The notes under the pieces were generated by a model. The model made no database searches, was not told the origin of the DNA, and saw only the letters and a program-made list of their open reading frames with translations. Below, one piece after another: positions 57,068-64,000 of a DNA stretch of 64,000 bases. The translations under genes were made by a program, and so were the position numbers. The stretch comes from Arthrinium phaeospermum. Taxonomy: Eukaryota; Ascomycota; Sordariomycetes; Amphisphaeriales; Apiosporaceae. The stretch's first letter is position 1. Every line of letters begins with the position of its first letter. Location of the stretch: positions 1,922,001 to 1,986,000 of the forward strand of contig QYRS01000007.1 in NCBI GenBank assembly GCA_006503535.1. The letters are read 5' to 3'.

Positions 57068-58412
57068 ATGAAGCTCAATACCTGCGCCTTCGCCGCCTTC
57101 TTGGCCTCTCTCCACGCAGGCATCTCTGTCGCTGCCGATACCAGATACTCAACATGGATGGCCCGGAGCATCATGGACAGAGGCCAGGGCATAATGACCG
57201 GCAAAGGAGGGTCGTCGGAGCCATTGCAGGCGGGCTTCACCCAGAAGGCATTCACTGCCATCCTCGACAAGTACCCAACCGACCCGCTCGCAACTCAACT
57301 CCGGGACTATGTCTACCAGAGCGCCGCATCCGTGGCCCCCTTCATGCTCAACGCCACGCACGACGCCCTGGCCTACCCGCTGGACCGTCTCTCCAACGGC
57401 AACGCTCTCCTGTCCTTGTCGGAAACGGCCTTAAAGACGGACGAGACCGCCACGTTCTACTCGGCCGCCGCGGCCCTGCGCCAGAGCATCGACCTCAATC
57501 GTCGCAATGCTGAGGGGGGCTTCTGGTACTTCACGTATCCGAACTGGAGCTACCTGGACGGCATGTACTCTCTGGCCCCCTTTTACGCCCTCTACACTGC
57601 CGGCGGCAGCAATGACCCGGAGGCGCGCAAAGCCCTGGAGGAGATACGGTTCCAGATCGACCTGCTCTATCAGCATACTCATGACGCATCATCTGGCCTT
57701 TTGGTACACGGGTATGACGACTCCAAGACGGCTGTTTGGGCTGACCGCACCACCGGAGCCAGCCCGTACGTTTGGGGCCGCAGCCTAGGCTGGCTCATCA
57801 TGGCGCTGGTGGACACAGTAGAGTTGCTGCCCAAGTCAGCTTGCAAGTTGAGGGATGATCTGCTCAAAAAGTACAACGATCTCGCCCGCGCCGTGATCAG
57901 GGCCGTGGACCCAGGCACGGGGAGCTGGTGGCAGGTGATGAACGAGCCGGGACGAACAAAGAACTATATTGAGTCGAGCGGTAAGCAATGAGAACGAACT
58001 AAGAAGAGCGACCAAGTCTTGGTCCGTTGGCTGACAAAGAGACTGTCGCAGGCAGCGCCATGTTTTCGGCCGCCCTGCTCAAGGGGGCGCGATTGGGGTA
58101 TTTGATGGATGACAGGTTGGCGGCCGAGGCAACCGCAGTGGCTGTGCGTGCACATGGATACCTGACCGACACCTTTGTCACCCAAAATGAGAAGGGCCTG
58201 CTGGATTATAACGGAACAGTATCGGTCTGCAGTCTGAATTCCACTGCTTCATATGATGTAAGTCGCCGGTGGCATCGACAGTTGCTTTCCCTATATTAGC
58301 GAGGTCTAACCTGGGAGTGCAGTACTACGTCGGCCAGCCCCTACTTTTCAATAGTGTCCTTGGAACTGCTGCTTACATTCTTGCATCGTTGGAGGTGGAG
58401 AGGCGTGTCTAG
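57068..58412 (+). CDS. Secreted glycoside hydrolase family 105 (unsaturated rhamnogalacturonyl hydrolase type)
   Basis: GH105 enzymes hydrate and remove the unsaturated uronic acid left at the end of pectin fragments by lyases. Exons 57068-57980, 58052-58257 and 58323-58412 give 402 residues. A signal peptide is present (MKLNTCAFAAFLASLHAGIS). The (alpha/alpha)6-barrel signatures are seen in order: YPLDRLSNGNALLSLSETA, FTYPNWSYLDGMYSLAPFYA with the conserved Asp, HGYDDSKTAVWADRTTG, SPYVWGRSLGWLIMALVDTV, WWQVMNEPGRTKNYIESS and SAMFSAALLKGARLGYL. The protein ends YYVGQPLLFNSVLGTAAYIL. Introns are phase-consistent. No other pectin-degrading gene lies nearby, so it is not part of a visible pectin cluster. 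The fine substrate is not determined. Confidence 0.88.
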
Positions 58413-58771
58413 CGGGCATCACCTTAGGATGCCGTTTGGGTGGTGCTCCTAAAAAGAGAAAAGGGACACGATGGTGGCGCTCAAGCAGCCTGTGTCCAAC
58501 CGATTGCATTCGATTTGTTGCGATATACGGCACAAAGAGATTAGACAAGAGAGCAAGCTACTAGTATTATCTAATGCTAATCAGTTGACGTTGGAAAAAC
58601 AGCTGGGTATAACCATTGCAAATGAGGAAGTAGATTCATTCAAGTTATGGGCTGAAGCACGTTACAGCGCGCTACAGCATTAGCGGATTGATTCCCACAG
58701 GCTACTTCCACTAAAACTGTAGGGCCAAGCCAGCTAATTGGGGTGACAATGCGGGGCCATCCCCTTCCCCC
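58413..58771. other. Convergent 3' interval
   Basis: This separates the stops of the GH105 and P450 genes. A 70-codon open frame (58471-58683, +) has no recognisable similarity. Confidence 0.4.
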
Positions 58772-60548
58772 CTAGGCGCCCCCTCCTCGCCTAGTAACGT
58801 AAACCGGCCAACCGTGAGGCACCGCCGTGAACCAAGCCGACCACCTCCACTCCGCCCCCGGCACGACCTGCCGGACCTCGTAGTCGCGCACAATGGTCGC
58901 CGCGATCTTGGACAGCTGCATGCGCGCAATGTGCTGGCCGGGGCACGCCGCGTAGCCCGCCCCCCACGGAATGAAGTACTTCTTCTCCCGCGAGGCCATG
59001 TCGCTCGCGAACCAGCGCTCGGGCTTGAACTCGCGAGCGTCGGCGCCCCAGATCTCCTGGGACGTGTGGATGATCGAGGGGCTGACGTTGAGCGTGACAC
59101 CTTCTGGGAAGAAGGTGTCGCCGATGGTCACGCCGCCTTTGGGGGCCACGCGCGGCAGGCCCACTGGGCGTCACGACGGGTCAGCATTTTTACTTGGATT
59201 TGCCCGCAGATGAGCAGCGAGACGGGACGAAACAAAAAGACTTACTCGTTATCGGCGCGAACACGCGAAGGCCCTCCTTGATAGCCGCCTGCAAGTACGG
59301 AAGCCGCGTCGCGTCTTCATACGAGATAATATCATCCCGGCATCGCCCTTTCTCCCGAGCTTCCTCAATCTCGTCGGCGATGCGCCGCCAGCCCGTCGGG
59401 TGGCGGAGGAGATGATAGACGAAGCTCTGGAGGCCGGCGGAGACGGTGTCGGACCCGGCCCCGACGTTGGCGGTGGCGAAGCTCTGGAGGCAGCGGAGGT
59501 CGAACAGCCGCGAACCGTCCTGTCGGGCCTTCTCGAGCCCCCGGAACCAGTGGGCCGCCAGGTCGGCGCGCGCGTCCGGGTTGCGGCGGCGCTCGGCCAG
59601 GGCCGCCATGGTGGTGTCGAAGAGGTGGCCCATGGGCAGGACGCCGAGCCTGGTCACCAACGGGTTGGCGAAGAGGCCGTGCAGCCACTGCAGGTAGCCG
59701 ACGAAGGCGATGTAGGCCTCCATGGCGAGGTTCATGGCGATGGAGCCGTTGACGTCCTCGCCCCGGTCCAGGAAGCCGAAGGGCTTGGAGAAGACGACCT
59801 CGCCCGTGATGTCGAAGGCGACAAAGGTGAAGAACTCGTCCAGGTTCATGGGCCGCCGCTCGGCGGCGAACTGGTCCATCCACCTGAAGAGCTTGCGCAT
59901 GCTGGCGTCCATGGCCGGCTCCGACTTCAGGACGTTGTGCAGCAGGTAGCCTGCCGACAGGTACTTGGAGCATTCGTTCTTGTCCTTGGGGTCCAGCAGG
60001 GAGAAGGGGGTGTAGAACCGGTAGTCCGGGAAGGCCACGATGGCGTACCACTGGCCCTGGTAGAAACGCGGTGTCAGTAATTATCGTCACGACAGCCCCT
60101 CGGGCGGAAAGCCACCTACTTTGGGGAGCGTAGTTAAGAGCAAAGCCTTAACTGCGCCGGGATGGCTAACGCTGACTTCATTATGGGCCATTCGCACGAA
60201 GTGACCTGGCGATTCGGTTTCATGGCTGTCAGCAAAAGTCTCTCTACATACATTACGGATACGAGTAAAAGACTCACCATGGCGATCGTGTTGCTCGATG
60301 AGCTTGAGGTTCTGCTTCCCGCTCCAGATCTGACGTAGGTGCCATAGCCGCGAAAACGATGCAAGAAAGGGGCCCGGTATGTGACTGATGGGCGAGAAGT
60401 ATCGCCGTCTCACTGATACCAAAAAGAGGGCGGCCGCGAGGAACAGCCCGAGGTGTACTAGTATGGAGCTCCATGGCAAGCTCTGCACATACTGCATCAT
60501 CTCGTCGAGCGTTATGCTCACTGTGGACGCCATGCCTGCAGCCTGCAT
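58772..60548 (-). CDS. Cytochrome P450 monooxygenase
   Basis: Four exons (60548-60278, 60205-60120, 60056-59246, 59163-58772) give 519 residues in consistent phase. An N-terminal membrane anchor (WSSILVHLGLFLAAALFLVS) is followed by a proline hinge (FSPISHIPGPFLASFSRLW). The segments HFVRMAHNEVSVSHPGAVKA and GQWYAIVAFPDYRF match microsomal fungal P450s. The I-helix oxygen-binding region is ATANVGAGSDTVSAGLQ. The K-helix ExxR is EGLR, and the PERF-like region is FKPERWFASD. The haem loop FIPWGAGYAACPGQHIARMQ keeps the Cys ligand, with Tyr in place of the usual Arg, as in several fungal P450 groups. The protein is full length with no breaks. The substrate and CYP family cannot be told, and no backbone biosynthetic gene is present next to it. 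Confidence 0.93.
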
Positions 60549-61325
60549 CGAGCCGCCACGATCACTGCAGATAGAAGGCGCGCGGGGTTGATCAAGTCCG
60601 ACGTGAAGCGAGTATGCGCACAGTTGCACGGCAAACGGTCAGATACGCTCTTGGGGAAAGTGATGGCTTAATTAAGTACCTGTCAGCATTGGTTGCCTAT
60701 ACGAAGGGTTCTCCATTTAGAGAAATTTGTTGCGGCACAGCTGCAGATCATACCTACCCCTCACGAATGTCTCTGGAACCAATACAGGCATCTCAGCTCA
60801 GAGTCTTCGGCGCAAGTGACTGGTGGCACATATCAACCCGCGTGAACGGGAATAAATGTTAAGGCGTCAGCCAATAACCGTTGGCTAAGGCATCTGCAGT
60901 TGCTTGTTACAGGGTTCTTGACCGTGATAAGTCAGCGTGGGGGCTGCTTTCGGCCCATCATGTCGGTTCATATCCACACTTATAGCTCCCATTGACGGCG
61001 CAGGGGGGGCAAGACGCAGATATGCCCTGACATGACTGTTACACTAATGCAAGGTACCTTTGGCGGCCGAAAGGACAGGGAGTCGCCGGGGAACGCCAGC
61101 AGTGCGTCCGTATCTGATGTTGGCTTCGCACGAGATGTTTGTTACTCAGCCTCCAATCTAGGTATTGGTTCTCAAGGAAACGACCAAACAACTGCTCGTA
61201 GTCCAATCAATATGGGTTGTTCGTCACGTCATCAGAAGCAAGGGGCCAAGTTACAGAGTTGCAGTTCTATTCATACACATGATACGGCTGTATCCATCTA
61301 CCCCCTAAAGTCGGATAACCCACAC
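60549..61325. other. Interval between P450 and RBR-like genes
   Basis: These 777 bases contain the P450 promoter and the 3' flank of the RBR-like gene. No further gene is supported. Confidence 0.4.
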
Positions 61326-64000
61326 CTACTGCGTGCCATACTCAACCTCCATATTGTCATCGGACTCATCCTCCATATTGTCATCGGACTCATCCTCCAT
61401 ATTGACATCGGGCTCATCCTCCATATTGGCATCGGGCTCATCGCCGCCATCAGTCGCCCAATAGCCACCGTGTTCCTTTTGCATGTGCTCATACACCGCA
61501 GCCTTGTCTTTTCCCTTGAAACCGCAGACGAAGCACCAATCCACGCCGCATTGGGGGTTAGGGCAGGTGATGTGATTGCAACCGCCCGTCAACTCCGTGG
61601 CCACGCGACAGCCAGGACATTTCCGGTATACCGCACCATCCACCTTCCGGCAATCATCGCAGCGCCAGTCAGTCAGCTCCGCCGGGGCGCCCTCGGCGCA
61701 AACCCGCCGGGCAAACTGCTTCGCGCGCGAGCAATCCACGCACCACGCGTACAGCCACGATCCCGACTCCCGGACGGCATCCCCCAGATTGACAGGCACG
61801 TCCAGTTTCCGCGGGGCTACCTTGGGAGACGGCTTGCGTCCGCAGAACGGGCATGTGAGCGCGCGGACTTCGATCAGACGACCGGGGCGGTTGGACCTAT
61901 ACCATCGGGCGTGGCAGTCGTTGCAGATCTGCTGCAGGCAGCCCTTTCGACCGCAAGCACGCCGCAAGTCCGAACCCTGCTTCTTGATTTCCCGGGAGCA
62001 GAGGCTGCAGGTGCCTAATTCGGCTTTGCGTGACTTCACCCAGCCCATAAGACGCCTCTTGATCTCCTCGGTGTTCCTCACCACCTTGCCGCCTAGTCTC
62101 AGAGGTTCTACGTGCGACGGAGGTAGGATTTCGACTTTGTCGGCGAATTCCTCGAGCGCGGCGACGGCCGAGACGGTCTTGAAGATGGATTCATTCGCGA
62201 GTGGATGCTTGATTATGGAGTCTGAGTTGCGAAGTAACCAGGCTGTTCCATTCTCGTCGCCCAATAACCTCGGTGTAGTTTCGACCTCCACGATCGTCGT
62301 GGAGCCCCCCGCGCAGGCAGAACACTCATAGGCCTTAACCTTTATGTTCTTTGGTCTGTACTCAACCGGCCAGATGATGCGACTGAGGCATTTGTGGCAC
62401 TCTACCGTCGGCGCGCGCTCTGTTTTCTTGCCACTGCGACAAAAATGGCATTTGGCCCGCACCTTTAGCCCTACCGAATTGTAGACGACATACTGGGCCC
62501 GGCAGTCAGTCTTGCAGCACTCAACCCAAGTCATTGCCGTAGAATTGTCGTCATCTTTGGAACCACTTAGTAGCAGAACCTCAGATTTGGGCTTCTTGGT
62601 GAAATCAGCGTCGTCCCCTAGGCAAATCCCGCAGGTCCTTCCCGGGCCCATGATGGTGACAGATCTCGGAAAGTGGCATTCCTTGCACTGGACCAGCGGG
62701 CCCACGGGCACTCGAGTCTTTTTCGGATCCCATCCAATACGGGCCTTCAACGATGTATCCATATTGGCTTTGAGCAAACTGTAGTCGACCAGGCGCTCGA
62801 AAAGCCTTCGATCCGAGGGCTTCAGCAAAGTCGCATGTGCTGAGGTCTCCGTCTCCCTTCTCTCGCGGCGCTCTACAAAACTGGCATCGGCGTCCAAAAG
62901 TAACGACATGCAGTTGGTGTTCAAAGTCTCGGGGACCTTGAGGTCGTTCCAATGTTCCTTCCAAGTGAGCATTCCTTGGTCGGCTGCGTCGAGAAGTGGC
63001 TTGATACCCATGCGGATACTGAGGGCCGCCAGCACGCATGCCGGTCGCCTTGAAAGCCATGTACCCGGGACTACGAGGTGGAGAAGGGCCTTCCAGAAGA
63101 CCCCGCGGTATTTGGGCTTTGCGAGTGCCAGTGGCATCCTCATGAGCTCGCTCTCAGGCATGTTTCTGACGTGCTCGGGCATCTCGTCGGCACTTGACAC
63201 GTAGCTCAGTCTTGTCAACACCCAGCCCAAGCGCCGCAGAATCTTGGGATGACACGACCTTCCGATCTCGAGCAGATCTGCCCTAGTCAAGGTGGCCATG
63301 TTCGTATCTTGGTCGTCGTCCTCTTGGCTCGGCTGGCCTGTGCCAGACGACCACACCTGCGTCGGGTCCAGGAATACGCAGGGGAAGCGATCCTCCTCGG
63401 CGACCTCTTGGACGGTCGCTTCGATGTCGGCTGAGAAATTGTATGATTCCTCCAACCAAGCAGCGACTCTCTTCTTGTCATCCTGGTCCTCAATTCCCTG
63501 GATAACTGCGCTGAATTGATCAACCAGCTCATCCCGTGCAGGGTTATCCCGATCATTGCAAACGGTGCGCCAGAGGCTGCCAAAGACGGGATTGATAGTG
63601 ATCCAAGTAACATCCTCGTCAATGATCCTGCGCATATGTTCAACAACAAGCTTTGCGTAGCTTGGATCTTCGGAATATTGCTTGGAAAAGTCTGGAATAG
63701 GGGTGGCCCGTGGCTGAATAAGTTGCTTCATAGGATGGTCTTGGACCTTGACCCAGTCGATGTTTTTCTGCTGACCAGGTCTGGAATCGGCCGGCAGGTA
63801 CTTGCCGATTCGCCCGTCCACCTCGCTGCGCATGTCGTGAAAGTCGTCGGCCTTTCGATAACGAGCGAGGTTGGTAGCTGCAGCATAAGATCTGGCCACC
63901 GCTGCACCTTGCTTCCCGGCACCCATCCAGGTGAGGAGAATGTCGATGGTGAGAGATGCGATGGTAGCCGATTTGGCCGTTTCGGCAATCCAAAAACACG
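61326..64000 (-). CDS. RBR-like protein with many zinc-binding clusters; 5' end may lie outside the window
   Basis: The frame is open from the right edge to the stop at 61326-61328. An internal ATG at 63926 (MGAGKQGAAVARSYAAATNL) could be the start (866 residues), but the frame continues upstream without a stop, so the gene is treated as 5'-partial. The first 380 residues have no motif I recognise. The rest carries successive Cys pairs: CKEC with CGIC, CCKTDC with CHFC, CHKC with CSAC, CSLC through CNDC and CPFC, then CVDC and CDDC. Last is an RBR RING2-like block CPGCRVATELTGGCNHITC followed by CGVDWCFVCG, in which the Cys of TGGC is the position of the catalytic cysteine in RBR ubiquitin ligases. 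The C-terminus is a four-copy acidic repeat, DE(P/S)D.NME. Ubiquitin ligase activity is an inference from RING2 alone. A canonical RING1 is not obvious. Confidence 0.7.
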   Translation of the reverse strand, partial: CFWIAETAKSATIASLTIDILLTWMGAGKQGAAVARSYAAATNLARYRKADDFHDMRSEVDGRIGKYLPADSRPGQQKNIDWVKVQDHPMKQLIQPRATPIPDFSKQYSEDPSYAKLVVEHMRRIIDEDVTWITINPVFGSLWRTVCNDRDNPARDELVDQFSAVIQGIEDQDDKKRVAAWLEESYNFSADIEATVQEVAEEDRFPCVFLDPTQVWSSGTGQPSQEDDDQDTNMATLTRADLLEIGRSCHPKILRRLGWVLTRLSYVSSADEMPEHVRNMPESELMRMPLALAKPKYRGVFWKALLHLVVPGTWLSRRPACVLAALSIRMGIKPLLDAADQGMLTWKEHWNDLKVPETLNTNCMSLLLDADASFVERRERRETETSAHATLLKPSDRRLFERLVDYSLLKANMDTSLKARIGWDPKKTRVPVGPLVQCKECHFPRSVTIMGPGRTCGICLGDDADFTKKPKSEVLLLSGSKDDDNSTAMTWVECCKTDCRAQYVVYNSVGLKVRAKCHFCRSGKKTERAPTVECHKCLSRIIWPVEYRPKNIKVKAYECSACAGGSTTIVEVETTPRLLGDENGTAWLLRNSDSIIKHPLANESIFKTVSAVAALEEFADKVEILPPSHVEPLRLGGKVVRNTEEIKRRLMGWVKSRKAELGTCSLCSREIKKQGSDLRRACGRKGCLQQICNDCHARWYRSNRPGRLIEVRALTCPFCGRKPSPKVAPRKLDVPVNLGDAVRESGSWLYAWCVDCSRAKQFARRVCAEGAPAELTDWRCDDCRKVDGAVYRKCPGCRVATELTGGCNHITCPNPQCGVDWCFVCGFKGKDKAAVYEHMQKEHGGYWATDGGDEPDANMEDEPDVNMEDESDDNMEDESDDNMEVEYGTQ
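61350..61445. repeat. Four-copy 24-bp coding minisatellite
   Basis: The 24-base unit beginning catattg is repeated at 61350, 61374, 61398 and 61422. It encodes the acidic octapeptide repeat at the C-terminus of the RBR-like protein. Copies 1 and 2 are identical. Copies 3 and 4 differ at a few bases. Confidence 0.9.

Noticed and set aside
51388..60548. SDR, P450, GH105 and membrane protein as a secondary-metabolite gene cluster
   Set aside because: No polyketide, peptide or terpene synthase, no prenyltransferase, no transporter and no pathway regulator is present, and the genes are interleaved with unrelated kinase-like and zinc-finger genes.

Overview
The window is nuclear DNA of a filamentous ascomycete (Pezizomycotina, most likely a Sordariomycete). 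The support is short GT-AG introns of about 50-110 bases in most genes, 5' splice sites of GTAAGT/GTATGT type, and proteins of fungal type: a Pex20 peroxin, a fused Nup145 nucleoporin precursor, a Sas3-type MYST acetyltransferase with PHD finger, a SAT4/PTH11-like seven-helix protein and a fungal P450. No genus can be named from the sequence alone. Gene boundaries and introns below were read by eye from splice sites and protein similarity.

Layout. 0.5-9.1 kb holds pex20 (-), sec13 (+), a secreted sugar (sorbosone/pyranose-type) dehydrogenase (-) and the 3' remnant of a carbonic anhydrase (-). All four show single-base reading-frame breaks, while every recognised gene beyond 11 kb reads cleanly. 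8.1-9.3 kb contains two tandem duplications. 11.7-50.3 kb is a dense housekeeping block: ribosomal protein eL8 (-), NCS6/CTU1 tRNA thiolase (+), a complex I MWFE/NDUFA1-type subunit (-), SAS3 (+), epsin (+), centrin CDC31 (-), NUP145 (+), an IBtk-like ankyrin/RCC1/BTB protein (-), a mitochondrial 2-oxodicarboxylate carrier (+), a very acidic F-box-like protein (+) and BUD22 (-). 51.3-61 kb looks more accessory: a short-chain dehydrogenase (+), a small CCCH zinc-finger protein (-), an aminoglycoside-phosphotransferase-like kinase (-), a PTH11-like membrane protein (-), a secreted GH105 hydrolase (+) and a cytochrome P450 (-). The right edge cuts a large RBR-like multi-zinc-finger protein (-).

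How the genes work together. There are no operons. Many neighbours are divergent pairs sharing 0.5-2.5 kb upstream regions (pex20/sec13, eL8/NCS6, NDUFA1/SAS3, CDC31/NUP145, IBtk/carrier, BUD22/SDR, PTH11-like/GH105). Functionally the block mixes vesicle coat and endocytosis, nuclear pore (Sec13 is a partner of the Nup145 C-terminal product), translation and tRNA modification, chromatin and mitochondria.

I found no CRISPR array, no tRNA or rRNA, no intact transposon and no biosynthetic backbone enzyme. I do not see a clearly new multi-gene system. The best leads are the frameshift-dense left end, a possible alternative C-terminus of the CCCH protein, the very acidic F-box-like gene and the edge RBR-like gene.
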